Shown here in pieces: positions 17,947-27,870 of a stretch of DNA of 43,245 nt (position 1 is the first letter of the stretch; each line of letters begins with the position of its first letter). The DNA comes from Pseudanabaena sp. SR411. GTDB taxonomy: Bacteria > Cyanobacteriota > Cyanobacteriia > Pseudanabaenales > Pseudanabaenaceae. The position numbers and the translations under genes are program-made. The notes under the pieces were generated by a model. That model did not search any database. It was not told the origin of the DNA and saw only the letters and a program-made list of their open reading frames with translations. Location of the stretch: positions 51,545 to 94,789 of the forward strand of contig NZ_NDHW01000061.1 of NCBI RefSeq assembly GCF_002251945.1. The letters are read 5' to 3'.

Positions 17947-18086
17947 AATTCCTACCTAACACTGCAATTCGGATATGAGGTTGTAAACTCAAGAAATTTT
18001 TTTTCTTGAATACATTGTAGTAAGTAAAAGAGCCTGACAATATTTAAATTTCTTAATTTTTAACATGCGATCAGCCCTAGATAAAC

Positions 18087-18123
18087 CAATTTAGTGTCGC
18101 GGCTTCGCCGCGACACTAAATTG
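18087..18123. repeat. Palindrome with GGC-TTC-GCC centre in the uspA-pnp gap
   Basis: CAATTTAGTGTCGCGGC-TTC and its exact complement form a 17-bp stem. It is about 140 bp upstream of either start, in a divergent intergenic region rather than at a gene end. The rest of 17947-18278 shows nothing recognisable apart from presumed promoters. Confidence 0.75.
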
Positions 18124-18278
18124 CAGGATCGCCTTTATGGTCGATTAGAAGTACCTACAAAGCGCATATCTCCATTTTTTGCAGTGATCGCGCTTAACAA
18201 ACAACAGACCCTACTACATCAGTGCTAACATTGCGAGATATATAACGAGAAAAAAGTCAAAACGGAAGTAGATTATAG

Positions 18279-20423
18279 ATGGATGCCGTAACAAAAATTA
18301 TCCCTTTTTATGGCAGGGAAATTAAATTAAGAATTGGCACTTTTGCACCCCAAGCTGGCGGCTCAGTATTAGTCCAGTGCGGAGAGACTGCAATCTTAGT
18401 GACAGCGACCAGAGGTCCTGCTCGTGACGGTGTAGATTTTGTACCACTGCTGGTTGATTATGAAGAGCGCCTGTATGCAGCAGGTCGGATTCCAGGTGGA
18501 TTCTTGCGTCGTGAAGGTAGACCACCCGAAAAGGCAACTCTCACTTGCCGCCTGATCGATCGCCCCATGCGTCCTTTATTCCCCAATTGGTTGCGTGACG
18601 ATGTACAGATTGTCGCTACAACAATGGCGATCGATGAAAAAGCACCACCCGATGTTTTAGCGGTAACTGGTGCATCAATCGCTGCGTTAATTGCAGGGTT
18701 ACCATTTATGGGACCAATGGCTGGTGTGCGTGTTGGTCTAGTCGGCGATGAATTTATCATCAATCCTACCTATGCAGAAGTTGAGGCAGGTGACCTTGAT
18801 CTGGTAGTTGCTGGTACGGCTGAAGGCATCATCATGGTGGAAGCTGGGGCTAATCAACTGCCCGAAGCTGACATGATCGAAGCGATTGACTTTGGTTATG
18901 AAGCCGTACTGGAACTAATCAAAGCTCAACTTGACTTGCTGCAAGAGTTAGGACTTGCTCTCCCCGAAATCGTTAACCCAGTAACCGATCCCACCCTAGA
19001 AAACTTTATTGCCAATACGGTTAAAGATAAAGTTGCTCAAGTAGTTGCTAGCTGCGAAAAAGATCGCAATGTGCGCGATGCGGCTCTCGATGCAATCAAG
19101 GCTGAGCTTTTAGAAGCGATCGCTGCTTTGCCAGAGGAAGATCCAGTGAAATTGGTTGCTGATAAGAAAGTAATCAGTGCCACTTATAAAGATCTCACCA
19201 AAAAGCTGATGCGATTGCAGGTAATCGAGCAGAACGTGCGGATTGACGGACGCAAACTCGATGAAGTTCGCCCGATCTGGACAGAAGTAAGTGTCATTCC
19301 TCGCGTCCATGGTAGCGGTTTATTCAATCGTGGCTTGACCCAAGTATTGACGATCGCCACCCTTGGTACACCTGGTGATGCACAGGAAATGGATGATTTG
19401 CATCCTGATGCGAAGAAGCGCTATATGCACCACTACAACTTCCCACCCTACTCAGTTGGTGAGGCACGACCAATGCGATCGGCTGGTCGTCGCGAAATTG
19501 GTCACGGTGCATTAGCCGAACGCGCTCTTTTGCCTGTACTCCCATCAAAAGCAGAATTTCCCTATGTTCTGCGTCTAGTATCGGAAGTCTTGTCATCCAA
19601 TGGCTCGACCTCGATGGGTTCAGTCTGTGGTTCTACCCTTGCGCTGATGGATGCAGGTGTACCAATCTCCAAACCTGTAAGTGGTGTGGCGATGGGCTTG
19701 ATCAAAGAAGGCGATGAAGTTCGCATTCTCACTGATATTCAAGGCATTGAAGATTTCCTTGGCGACATGGACTTCAAGGTTGCGGGTACTGATACAGGTA
19801 TCACCGCCCTGCAAATGGACATGAAGATCACTAGCATCTCTATGGATACAGTGCGTGCAGCAGTGATGCAAGCTAAGACTGGTCGCGCTCATATCATGGG
19901 CAAGATGTTGGAATTGCTCTCTGCACCAAGACCTCAACTTTCTCCCTATGCACCACGCTTATTGACCATTCGCATCGATCCTGAACAAATCGGAATGATC
20001 ATTGGACCTGGTGGTAAGAACATCAAGGGCATTACCGAAGAGACTGGAGCCAAAATCGACATTGAAGATGACGGCACTGTGATGATTTCCTCGATGAGTG
20101 GTGAAGGCGCACTCAAAGCTAAGCGGATCATCGAAAACATGACTCGTCGTGTTGGTTCTGGCGATGTTTATCTCGGCAAGGTCACCCGCATTATACCGAT
20201 TGGTGCATTTGTGGAGTTCCTCCCCGGAAAGGAAGGAATGGTACATATTTCGCAATTGGCAGAAGGTCGTGTAGGCAAAGTCGAAGATGAAGTTGCTGTT
20301 GGTGATGAAGTCTTGATTAAAATCCGCGAAGTTGACAATCGTGGACGTTTCAATCTGACTCGTTTGGGTATACATCCAGACGAAGCTGCTGCTGCTCGTG
20401 CTGCTGCTGCATCTGCTGAATAA
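18279..20423 (+). CDS. pnp: Polynucleotide phosphorylase
   Basis: PNPase is the phosphorolytic 3'-5' exoribonuclease of the RNA degradosome and in cyanobacteria also makes heteropolymeric tails. The 714-residue protein contains two RNase PH-like domains: the first with [20 protein letters not shown], the second with [23 protein letters not shown] and [20 protein letters not shown] helical linker lies between them. A KH domain follows ([19 protein letters not shown], about 565-610), then an S1 domain ([20 protein letters not shown], about 630-700). The tail is Ala-rich. ATG at 18279 is standard. It ends at a strong GCGAAGC-centred terminator. Confidence 0.98.
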   Translation: MDAVTKIIPFYGREIKLRIGTFAPQAGGSVLVQCGETAILVTATRGPARDGVDFVPLLVDYEERLYAAGRIPGGFLRREGRPPEKATLTCRLIDRPMRPLFPNWLRDDVQIVATTMAIDEKAPPDVLAVTGASIAALIAGLPFMGPMAGVRVGLVGDEFIINPTYAEVEAGDLDLVVAGTAEGIIMVEAGANQLPEADMIEAIDFGYEAVLELIKAQLDLLQELGLALPEIVNPVTDPTLENFIANTVKDKVAQVVASCEKDRNVRDAALDAIKAELLEAIAALPEEDPVKLVADKKVISATYKDLTKKLMRLQVIEQNVRIDGRKLDEVRPIWTEVSVIPRVHGSGLFNRGLTQVLTIATLGTPGDAQEMDDLHPDAKKRYMHHYNFPPYSVGEARPMRSAGRREIGHGALAERALLPVLPSKAEFPYVLRLVSEVLSSNGSTSMGSVCGSTLALMDAGVPISKPVSGVAMGLIKEGDEVRILTDIQGIEDFLGDMDFKVAGTDTGITALQMDMKITSISMDTVRAAVMQAKTGRAHIMGKMLELLSAPRPQLSPYAPRLLTIRIDPEQIGMIIGPGGKNIKGITEETGAKIDIEDDGTVMISSMSGEGALKAKRIIENMTRRVGSGDVYLGKVTRIIPIGAFVEFLPGKEGMVHISQLAEGRVGKVEDEVAVGDEVLIKIREVDNRGRFNLTRLGIHPDEAAAARAAAASAE

Positions 20424-20426
20424 ATT

Positions 20427-20469
20427 CCAAAAAAGGGTGGATGCGCGAAGCGCATCCACCCTTTTTTGG
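20427..20469. terminator. Terminator after pnp, GCGC-GAA-GCGC centre
   Basis: CCAAAAAAGGGTGGATGCGC pairs exactly with its complement around GAA: 20-bp arms including A6 and T6 tracts. Confidence 0.88.
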
Positions 20470-20507
20470 CTAAAAGTTTAAAAGTGTTTCGGGGGTTTAA
20501 GAAAGTA

Positions 20508-21614
20508 ATGATTATTAAAGAGCTAGATCACATTGAAGCAAGCGATCCATTGTCACAAGCGGGATTTCGTGCTGAATCTCAGTTAGCTTTTTATCTGAAA
20601 CGTGAGTTTAAAGATGATCAACTCTTTCTAATTTTTAACAATCTGCGTTTTGAAAAAGCAGGGGATGCTTGCCAGATTGATCATTTGGTATTGCATCGAT
20701 ATGGATTGATCATCATCGAGAGCAAAAGTGTGACAACTCGCGTTGAGGTGAATGAACTGGGAGAGTGGAAGCGCTGGTTTAATAATGCTTGGCAAGGAAT
20801 GCCATCACCAATTTTGCAAGCTCAGAGACAGGGAAAATTTATCAAGGATTATTTAGAGGCTAATGTTGAGACGTTGCTGAATAAGAAACTTTTTGGTAAT
20901 CAATCACATTTTAAGAAGATGCCAATTGATGTATTGGTAGCAATTTCTGATTCTGGGATTATCAATCGACCCAAAAATGACAAGTTAAATAATGTGTGCA
21001 AAGCCGATCAAATCCCTGATAAAGTCAGAGAAATCGTTTCTGAATATCGCAAAATTGATAGCTTATTAACTTTTAGTTTAAAATCTGCCTATCTATTTGA
21101 CATGGAGGAAGTTCCAAGAATTAGTGTTTTTTTGTTGGCAAATCATACGCCATTAAAGGTTAAGGCTAAGTTTAATGATGTAAGTAATACGCCAATAATT
21201 TCTAATCCCATCAGTTCGCCAGTTAAAAATCCTTTAATTTCTAAACCGATCGCCACAGACAAACCAGTATCACTGCCGAAAAAGATTATTCCTATCACTC
21301 CAAACAATCATCAGCAATCAGACATTAGCCATAAGCCAATAATCAAAACCGCGAAGCCGACTTCAACAAATACTTGTTGCCATTGCCAAAGTCCAAATCT
21401 ATTGATCGCCTATGTTCACAGTTACTTTTTTAAATGTAACGATTGCGGTAAAAATACGGCAATTAAAAATATCTGTACATCCTGTGGCGATCGCGCCAAG
21501 ATTAGAAAAAGCGGTTTGCAGTTCTTTAGTGAATGCGAAAAATGTGGCAATTCTCAGTTATTTCATACTAATCCCTCGTTCAATGAAAAACCCAATGTAA
21601 AGTCGGGGAATTAG
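20508..21614 (+). CDS. NERD-domain protein with C-terminal zinc ribbon
   Basis: This protein of about 368 residues has an N-terminal NERD (nuclease-related) domain: FRAESQLAFYLKREF, then ACQIDHLVLHRYGLIIIESKSV, with the acidic/E-x-K pattern of restriction-like folds. A low-complexity Pro/Ser/Thr/Lys-rich linker covers about residues 215-290. The C-terminal zinc-ribbon array has cysteine pairs CCHC, CNDC, CTSC and CEKC. NERD proteins are predicted DNA-processing enzymes, but the function here is unknown. I chose ATG 20508. A TTG at 20466 would lie inside the pnp terminator and is unlikely. It follows pnp but is separated by a strong terminator, so it likely has its own promoter. Confidence 0.8.
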   Translation: MIIKELDHIEASDPLSQAGFRAESQLAFYLKREFKDDQLFLIFNNLRFEKAGDACQIDHLVLHRYGLIIIESKSVTTRVEVNELGEWKRWFNNAWQGMPSPILQAQRQGKFIKDYLEANVETLLNKKLFGNQSHFKKMPIDVLVAISDSGIINRPKNDKLNNVCKADQIPDKVREIVSEYRKIDSLLTFSLKSAYLFDMEEVPRISVFLLANHTPLKVKAKFNDVSNTPIISNPISSPVKNPLISKPIATDKPVSLPKKIIPITPNNHQQSDISHKPIIKTAKPTSTNTCCHCQSPNLLIAYVHSYFFKCNDCGKNTAIKNICTSCGDRAKIRKSGLQFFSECEKCGNSQLFHTNPSFNEKPNVKSGN

Positions 21615-21682
21615 TAGGCTTACCAAATTGGTTAGGAATAGTATCTTGTGCAAGAGCCAAGGCAAGTCTGAGTTGTCGTTGG

Positions 21683-22139
21683 GCTAAATTGTACTATCTC
21701 CTGCTTTTCTAGATCAAATATGACTAGCTTCAAGTCAGGGCGCTGGCTCACTAATTAGTGATATTAAGCTGTAATCCCTATCTGGCAAAGATTTCAGGCT
21801 TTAGTCGCAATTTGCTTGTAAAGCCTTGCCAATCAACAGCTTCATCGCTCTATCACTAATTAGCTGTCCAGTGCCGTTCTTGTTGGGCTAACAATTTGGA
21901 ATACAGTACAAATTGTCCTACAGCCTGTTCTAAATCATGAAGTGGTGATGGATTAAGGAAGCTCTTAATTTCAATAGCAATTTTTTGTCCCTCTAGTTCG
22001 GCTGCTAATAAGTTCTTTGCACCTAAATCCACTAAAGCTTTCCGACGACCAATTGATCGTTTGTAATCTGCAAACCATCCTTTTGTAAAGCTTTTCTCAC
22101 AGTACTGTGGTAAATGTCTTTTGCCACTTTAGATCTCAT
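21683..22139 (-). pseudogene. xisH: Broken xisH-like gene (fdxN-element excision factor family)
   Basis: The minus strand starts MRSKVAKDIYHSTVRKALQK, the typical XisH N-terminus. After a frameshift near 22040 it continues RKALVDLGAKNLLAAELEGQ, then KIAIEIKSFLNPS with the D...E-x-K pattern of a restriction-like nuclease fold. A stop at 21856-21858 follows LLAQQERHWTAN. Further downstream the XisH-like C-terminus DLKLVIFDLEKQEIVQF is still readable. One frameshift plus a disrupted middle make it a pseudogene. No xisI is visible on either side. TCACTAATTAG occurs at both 21751 and 21854, suggesting a local duplication or deletion. Confidence 0.75.
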
Positions 22140-22161
22140 GTATATAGATAGAATTATAGCT

Positions 22162-22998
22162 TTAATTCTGCCATTGTCGAGGATCGAGATGATAGTATCT
22201 TTGTAAGAGTTCATAGAGATCTTGATGCTTTTGATTTAACTGATGCGGCTTCTCAAAGAACGTCTCCGTGGCTACTGCAAAAAACTCTGCAGGATTAGTC
22301 GCACCATAACTATCGATGACAGTCTTTTTGCCATTTTCGACGCGATCGCATAGTTGCAAATATTCCGCCGACATCACCTTTTTCCATATCTCATAATCTA
22401 AAGCCCTCGCTAAAATTGGCACACCTTCCGCTTGACCATCCTCTTGATCGAGCTGATGCGCGAACTCATGCAAAATCACATTATGTCCATCTTTCCAATT
22501 GCGAATATCTTGCTGAACTTGTTCCCAAGAAAGAACTAATTGATCTCTTGTCCATGACTCTCCTAATCTAGCGACACGGCGTTCTTCCACTACATAGCTA
22601 TTCATTGTTAGCTCATTTACAATATAAGCATGGGGATATACGAGAACGGAGCGTAGGTTTGGGAAGTAGGTCTTGCGATCGCCAAATAACAACAAACAAG
22701 CGATCGCCGCGATCGTGACTTTCATCTCTTCCGTAATTTGCAATCCTAGACAGCCAATAAATTGCTTCTCTTTCAGAAATACTTGTATATAGCCGAGCAA
22801 TTCTTTTTGCTGCTCAGAAGTCAAATCCCTATAAATAGAAAGATTACTTTCGATAATGCTTAACCATGACTTAGGAAATTGCTGCGACATGAGGCGATCG
22901 CGTTGCCACTTCACAAACAATGGATAGCACAGAATTCCTATAGCGATCGCACTGATCACAATAGAAAAGATAATTGCTACAACATTTGGAGGAATCAC
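22162..22998 (-). CDS. MtfA-family zinc metallopeptidase
   Basis: This protein of about 278 residues has one N-terminal transmembrane helix (VVAIIFSIVISAIAIGIL) and a cytoplasmic MtfA/Mlc-titration-factor-like peptidase domain. The zinc site HEFAHQLD is near residue 177, and NPAEFFAVATETFFEKP supplies the downstream glutamate. Enterobacterial MtfA is an aminopeptidase that titrates the repressor Mlc. Cyanobacteria lack that circuit, so the role here is open. Start choice: a TTG at 23031 lies inside a long palindrome, so GTG at 22998 (MIPPNVVAII) is preferred, without a clear ribosome binding site. It is divergent from the efflux genes. Confidence 0.85.
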   Translation of the reverse strand: MIPPNVVAIIFSIVISAIAIGILCYPLFVKWQRDRLMSQQFPKSWLSIIESNLSIYRDLTSEQQKELLGYIQVFLKEKQFIGCLGLQITEEMKVTIAAIACLLLFGDRKTYFPNLRSVLVYPHAYIVNELTMNSYVVEERRVARLGESWTRDQLVLSWEQVQQDIRNWKDGHNVILHEFAHQLDQEDGQAEGVPILARALDYEIWKKVMSAEYLQLCDRVENGKKTVIDSYGATNPAEFFAVATETFFEKPHQLNQKHQDLYELLQRYYHLDPRQWQN

Positions 22999-23016
22999 TG
23001 AGGTGAGATTAGTTGA

Positions 23017-23081
23017 AAAATAAAGAACCAATTCTTTGTGGCGCGGCTACGCCGCGCCACAAAGAATTGGTTCTTTATTTT
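23017..23081. repeat. 65-bp perfect palindrome between mtfA-type and efflux genes
   Basis: Arms AAAATAAAGAACCAATTCTT continuing TGTGGCGCGGC pair exactly around TAC. It sits in a divergent gap between gene starts, so a terminator role is not obvious. Confidence 0.8.
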
Positions 23082-23175
23082 ACTGCGAGTCACTAGGTAT
23101 TGACGACGACAAGCATTTATTAACTAAAAGATTTATCGTGAGAATCTCGCACAAAATAAAGTAACATCGCTTAGA

Positions 23176-24555
23176 ATGACTTTAGAAAACTCAACATTTG
23201 CCCTCACACCTATGAAAGCTATTTGGATGTTAGCGGCGATCACAGGCTTATCAGTTGGAATTACTAGCTGTGGTGCAGCTAAAGACGCAACTCAAGCCCA
23301 GACCCAAAGCCAAAAACCATCTACAGCCGTAGATGTGGCGATCGCTAAGTTTGATACTCTCCAAGCTGAGACAGAGTACACAGGCACAACTGCACCAATC
23401 AGAGAAGTGTCTGTAAAATCGCGACTGGAAGGGCGTTTACTCGATTTGAATGTAGATGTTGGCGATCGTGTGGAAACTGGACAAGCAATCGCCCAATTGG
23501 ATGATGCAGTTCTATCTGCAACTGTGCTTCAGGCTGAAGCGGAAGTTGCGGCAAGGGAAGCGGAAGTTGCGCAAGCAAGTGCGGGTGTAGGAAATGCCCG
23601 CGCCCAAGTGGAAAGAGCCAGACTGGAATATCAACAAGCACAAGCTGATGCAAATCGCTTCACCCAATTGGCTAAAGATGGAGCCGTATCTTCCCAAACT
23701 GCGGAGACTGCGATCACCCGTGCGCGATCGGCTGAGCAATCATTGCGATCGGCTGAGCAACAAGTCAGTCTTCAGCAACAAACGGTGGGAGCAAGTTCAC
23801 AGAGAGTTTTAGCTCAAGAAGCGATTAGATTAAGAGAACAGGAGCGTCAATCCTACACTACGATTACTGCACCAATTAGTGGTGTTGTGCTAGAGCGAGT
23901 TAGTGAAACTGGCAATCTTCTATTCGCAGGGAATGACGTAATAAAATTAGGTGATTTTAGTCAAGTTAAGGTAATTGTACTGATTTCAGAACTGGAGATT
24001 AGCAAGGTTCGTTTAAATCAATCGGTTGACGTGCGATTTGATACATTCCCCAATCAAAAGTTTACAGGAACGGTGAGACGGATTTCACCAGTAGCTGATC
24101 CCGTAGCCCGTCTCATACCTGTGGAAGTTGTAGTTCCCAATCGTGACAATAAGCTGGGTAGCGGTCAATTAGCGAGAGTGCAGTTTTCAAGTAGTCAGGC
24201 TCGCCAGATTGTGATTGCGGAAACCGCACTAGAAGCAGCAGGACGACCGACACAATCACCTAAAGATGCAAATACCCAGACCAATCAACAAGCAAAGCCG
24301 AAAACAGATCCAAAGTCTAATACTAATGCTAGTAGTCAAGGAAAGCCGAAAACTGGCACAGTTTTTGTGATTACTGGTGATCAGCAAGAACCCAAAGTGG
24401 CGGCGCGTAAAGTTACTCTTGGCGATCGCCGTGATGGCAAAGTTGTGATTCTCTCTGGTTTAAAGGAAGGCGATCGCATTGTGGTTAGGAGTGGTGGCAA
24501 GTTACAGGATGGTGATGCTGTCAAGCTCAGCGTGTTATCGGAATCTTCTAAATAA
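23176..24555 (+). CDS. RND efflux periplasmic adaptor (membrane fusion protein), lipoprotein
   Basis: A HlyD/AcrA-type adaptor of 459 residues. A signal segment ends in a lipobox, GITSC (Cys32), so lipid anchoring is likely. The lipoyl/barrel-sandwich half (VKSRLEGRLLDLNVDVGDRV) precedes a coiled-coil hairpin rich in Ala/Gln/Glu (about 110-215). The second lipoyl half (ITAPISGVVLERVSETGNLL), the beta-barrel and the membrane-proximal domain follow. A Gln/Lys/Asn/Ser-rich insertion (about 355-395) interrupts the last domain. The start may be ATG 23176 or 23212 (MKAIWMLAAITG). It pairs with the RND pump gene 61 bp downstream. The outer-membrane channel gene is not nearby. Confidence 0.93.
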   Translation: MTLENSTFALTPMKAIWMLAAITGLSVGITSCGAAKDATQAQTQSQKPSTAVDVAIAKFDTLQAETEYTGTTAPIREVSVKSRLEGRLLDLNVDVGDRVETGQAIAQLDDAVLSATVLQAEAEVAAREAEVAQASAGVGNARAQVERARLEYQQAQADANRFTQLAKDGAVSSQTAETAITRARSAEQSLRSAEQQVSLQQQTVGASSQRVLAQEAIRLREQERQSYTTITAPISGVVLERVSETGNLLFAGNDVIKLGDFSQVKVIVLISELEISKVRLNQSVDVRFDTFPNQKFTGTVRRISPVADPVARLIPVEVVVPNRDNKLGSGQLARVQFSSSQARQIVIAETALEAAGRPTQSPKDANTQTNQQAKPKTDPKSNTNASSQGKPKTGTVFVITGDQQEPKVAARKVTLGDRRDGKVVILSGLKEGDRIVVRSGGKLQDGDAVKLSVLSESSK

Positions 24556-24588
24556 TGATGCAAGACGCTTTGCGCCTTACATCATTAT
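24554..24588 (+). terminator. Imperfect hairpin with T run between adaptor and pump genes
   Basis: AATGATGCAAGACGC and GCGCCTTACATCATT pair with two mismatches around TTT, followed soon by T8. It overlaps the adaptor stop codon and may partly attenuate transcription into the pump gene. Confidence 0.5.
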
Positions 24589-24616
24589 TTTTTTTAATTA
24601 TTTTTAAGAGGTAACT

Positions 24617-27600
24617 ATGAGCAACCAAGACTCGTCCAGTCCCAAGCCGACAGGATTTAGCATTAGTGCCACAGCAATTCGCCGCCATATTGGGACGCTG
24701 ATGCTGACGATTGCCATTTTTGTGATGGGTGCATTTTATGTGACCCGCTTACAAGTGGACTTACTACCATCAATTGTTTATCCCCGTATTGGCGTACAAA
24801 TTGATGTTCCGGGGGTTTCTCCAGAGGTAGCCATTACCGAGGTCACTAAACCTCTAGAAGAAGCTTTAGCAATTACTGAGGGTGTGAATCAGCTTTTTTC
24901 GCGTACTCGCGAAGGACAGGTAAGAGTTGACTTATTTTTTGATGCAGGTAGTGATGTTGATCAGGCTCTGAATGACGCAGTGGCTAGCTTTAACCGTGGT
25001 CGGAGCCGTCTACCCGATGTCGTCGAGAATGAAAGAATTTTTAAATTTGATCCGTCCCAATTTCCGATCTATGAGTTTGCGCTCACATCGCCTTCCTTGT
25101 CATTGCCAGAGTTGCGGCTATTTGCGGATGAGGAGTTGGGGCGGGAACTGGCGATCGTGCCGGGGGTCGCGGGTGTTGACGTAGTTGGTGGGGTTAGGGA
25201 AGAAGTACAAGTTAATCTCGATCTGCCTCGATTACAATCAGCAGGTGTCAGCGTTAATGATGTTTTGAACGCATTGCGCGATCGCAATATCGATATTTCT
25301 GGTGGGAGGTTACGCAATGGCACGGTTGAGCCACTGACTCGGGCGATCGGCAAGTTTAAAAATGCTCAAGAACTAGAAAATTTATCCTTTGTTGTTGATA
25401 ATCCATCGGCTACCACCCCGTCTAGACAAGTCTATTTGCGAGACTTTGCAGAGATTATTGATAGTACTGAAGAACAGAGGGTTTTTACGACTTTAAATGG
25501 ACAGGAAGCAGTACGGTTGTTAGTAACTAAGCAGCCCGATGCCAATACGATTGAGGTAGTTGATCGCGTCAAAGAAAAGATTGCCACCCTTCAGGAAAAT
25601 GGTTTGATTCCTAGTGATGCTGAGGTAACAGCCACCATTGACGAGTCAAGACTGATCAGAGCTTCGGTTGCCAACGTGGCTTGGTCGGGGATTATTGGTT
25701 CCGGCTTAGCGGCGATCGCTGTGTTTTTATTTCTAGGATCATTACGCCAGACCCTAATTATCTCTCTCGCTATTCCCTTAGCTACCCTTGCGGCAGTCAT
25801 CTGTATGGGTATTTTTGGCTTCTCTTTGAACCTGTTCAGTTTAGGGGGACTAGCTCTCGGTGTCGGTATTGTTGTGGATAACTCGATTGTGATGTTAGAG
25901 AACATTACTATCGGAATTGATAAAATCCGCAAGCGCAATGGTGGTGAAGTTGGATTTGACGACATTATTCACCAATCACAGGCTAGCAGTGCCGAAATTG
26001 AATCAGCCCTAATTGCTTCTACTAGTACTAACCTTGTTGTAATTTTCCCATTTCTATTGCTAGGTGGATTTCTATCCCTGCTATTCAATCAACTAATTCT
26101 CACCATTAGTTTTGCTGTAGCTGCTTCGATCATAATCGCGGTAACTATCGTACCGATGATGGCTTCGCGACTATTGGCAATCCCTTGGTCAAGCCGTTTA
26201 AATGAATCTTGGTTCATGGTCGGATTTGAGCGTCGTTTTGCGGCGGCGACCCTTGGCTATGCAGGATTTTTAGCAAGGATTGTCCATTATCGTCTTTTGG
26301 TTGTAATTGCTCTATTTGCCATCCTTGGCGGCGGCGGTTTCCTGATGGCAAGACAACTTCCCCAAGAAATCATTCCCCAAGTTAAAACAGGTGATGTTAA
26401 CGTCAATGCTCAATTCCCAGCAGGCACAACCCTTGCTGAAAATATGAAAGTGATGGCACTAGTTGATGAAATTCTGATTAAGCAACCTGAAACTGCCTAC
26501 TCATTTGCAACTATTGGCGGCGGTTCCTTTGGTAATAACGTTACTTCTAATCCTTTGCGTAGTGGCAGTACCGTGACCCTCAAGCCAAATGTTGACCTTA
26601 CTGGCTTTGTGAGTCGAGTTAACCGAGAAATTGCCAAACTAAATCTCGCAGGAGTAAGGGTTCGGGTTAACCCCGGACAAGTGCGTGGGATTATTGTCAA
26701 TAATTCACCTGTACCCAGAACCGATATTGATGTCGTTTTGCAAGGTAATAATCCAGATATATTGACGCAAGCAGGTACAGAAGTTCTAGGAGCCTTAGAG
26801 AAGTCAGTCAAAGGCGCAACCTTCCGTCCCGATACCGATGCCCGTCAGCCTGAGATCCAAATTATTCCTGATTGGGAACGTCTGCAAGCGTTAGGACTAT
26901 CCACGCAAGCGATCGGCTCAACTCTGCAAACTGCGATTACAGGTTCAGTTCCCACACAGTTACAACGCGGCGATCGCCTAGTCGATGTGCGCGTGCAGCT
27001 TGATCCTGAGTTACGTAAAAACTCTTCGCAATTGCAGCAAGTCCCTCTATTTGTTAGCAATAATCGTCCTGTCCGACTCGCTGATGTGGCGACTTTAAGC
27101 GAAGGTCGCGCCCCAGGAGAAATTCAACGGATTAACCAACGCCAAGTATATCTACTGCTCGGCAGTGTAGAGCGTGGTGCAAGTCTGAGTGATGCCCTCA
27201 AACAAACTGAACAGGCGATCGCGGAAATTAATTTGCCCGATGGTGTCACTGTATTACCTAGCTCTGCGAAAGCTGCTAATGACAACCTTTCTGGAGCCTT
27301 TGGCGTATTAGGTTTACTAGCATCATTCCTCGTATTTGTGGTGATGGCAGTACAGTACAACTCATTGCTCGATCCCTTGGTAATTATGCTGACGATTCCT
27401 CTTGCACTGGCTGGCGGTGTTGTGGGTCTATACGTGACCAATAGCTCGATCAATGTGATGGTAGTCATCGGCGTGATCTTGCTGATCGGGATTGTGGTTA
27501 ACAATGCGATCGTGCTGGTGGAACTGGCGAACCAAATCCGTGAAGAGGAAAAATGCAGCCGTATTCAAGCCATGTTAAAAGCTGCACCTACTCGCCTCCG

Positions 27601-27832
27601 CCCGATCCTGATGACTACGATTACAACGGTAGTTGGTGCATTTCCGCTAGCTCTGGGTGGCGGCGATGGCGGCGAATTTTTACAACCGCTTGGGATTGTG
27701 ATTTTCTCTGGATTGGCTCTTGCTACGCTGCTGACCTTATTCTTAATCCCTTGCTCCTATGTGCTTTTGCATGAGTTTAGCTGGGCAAAAGTGAGTAAGT
27801 TAGTGCCAATTAAAGCCTCATCTAGAAATTAA
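24617..27832 (+). CDS. RND-family multidrug/hydrophobe efflux transporter (AcrB-like)
   Basis: The 1071-residue proton-driven inner-membrane pump has the AcrB/HAE1 layout. The first transmembrane helix (about 27-45) is followed by the porter sequence QVDLLPSIVYPRIGVQIDVPG. A large periplasmic domain comes next, then six helices with LGGLALGVGIVVDNSIVMLENI, where the membrane aspartate (proton relay) is expected. A second periplasmic domain and six C-terminal helices follow, with GVILLIGIVVNNAIVLVELANQ and RLRPILMTTITTVVGAFPLA. The substrate is unknown. AAGAGGT lies just before ATG 24617. It forms an operon with the adaptor, and a terminator follows its stop. Confidence 0.96.
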   Translation: MSNQDSSSPKPTGFSISATAIRRHIGTLMLTIAIFVMGAFYVTRLQVDLLPSIVYPRIGVQIDVPGVSPEVAITEVTKPLEEALAITEGVNQLFSRTREGQVRVDLFFDAGSDVDQALNDAVASFNRGRSRLPDVVENERIFKFDPSQFPIYEFALTSPSLSLPELRLFADEELGRELAIVPGVAGVDVVGGVREEVQVNLDLPRLQSAGVSVNDVLNALRDRNIDISGGRLRNGTVEPLTRAIGKFKNAQELENLSFVVDNPSATTPSRQVYLRDFAEIIDSTEEQRVFTTLNGQEAVRLLVTKQPDANTIEVVDRVKEKIATLQENGLIPSDAEVTATIDESRLIRASVANVAWSGIIGSGLAAIAVFLFLGSLRQTLIISLAIPLATLAAVICMGIFGFSLNLFSLGGLALGVGIVVDNSIVMLENITIGIDKIRKRNGGEVGFDDIIHQSQASSAEIESALIASTSTNLVVIFPFLLLGGFLSLLFNQLILTISFAVAASIIIAVTIVPMMASRLLAIPWSSRLNESWFMVGFERRFAAATLGYAGFLARIVHYRLLVVIALFAILGGGGFLMARQLPQEIIPQVKTGDVNVNAQFPAGTTLAENMKVMALVDEILIKQPETAYSFATIGGGSFGNNVTSNPLRSGSTVTLKPNVDLTGFVSRVNREIAKLNLAGVRVRVNPGQVRGIIVNNSPVPRTDIDVVLQGNNPDILTQAGTEVLGALEKSVKGATFRPDTDARQPEIQIIPDWERLQALGLSTQAIGSTLQTAITGSVPTQLQRGDRLVDVRVQLDPELRKNSSQLQQVPLFVSNNRPVRLADVATLSEGRAPGEIQRINQRQVYLLLGSVERGASLSDALKQTEQAIAEINLPDGVTVLPSSAKAANDNLSGAFGVLGLLASFLVFVVMAVQYNSLLDPLVIMLTIPLALAGGVVGLYVTNSSINVMVVIGVILLIGIVVNNAIVLVELANQIREEEKCSRIQAMLKAAPTRLRPILMTTITTVVGAFPLALGGGDGGEFLQPLGIVIFSGLALATLLTLFLIPCSYVLLHEFSWAKVSKLVPIKASSRN

Positions 27833-27833
27833 C

Positions 27834-27870
27834 AAACAAAAAAGCGGTGCTTTGCACCGCTTTTTTGTTT
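27834..27870. terminator. Terminator with GGTGC-TTT-GCACC centre
   Basis: AAACAAAAAAGCGGTGC pairs exactly with GCACCGCTTTTTTGTTT around TTT. It serves the convergent RND pump gene and the minus-strand V4R cluster. Confidence 0.88.

Noticed and set aside
19959-20459. Long antisense frame opposite the end of pnp
   Set aside because: It mirrors the strong codon bias of pnp and has no recognisable domain. The same holds for antisense frames over the RND pump and smc.
20466-20507. TTG-initiated extension of the NERD protein
   Set aside because: The TTG lies inside the right arm of the pnp terminator, and the added residues have no family support. ATG 20508 is a better start.
22999-23031. TTG start for the MtfA-type peptidase
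   Set aside because: It lies inside a 65-bp palindrome, and the extra residues precede the natural membrane-helix start.
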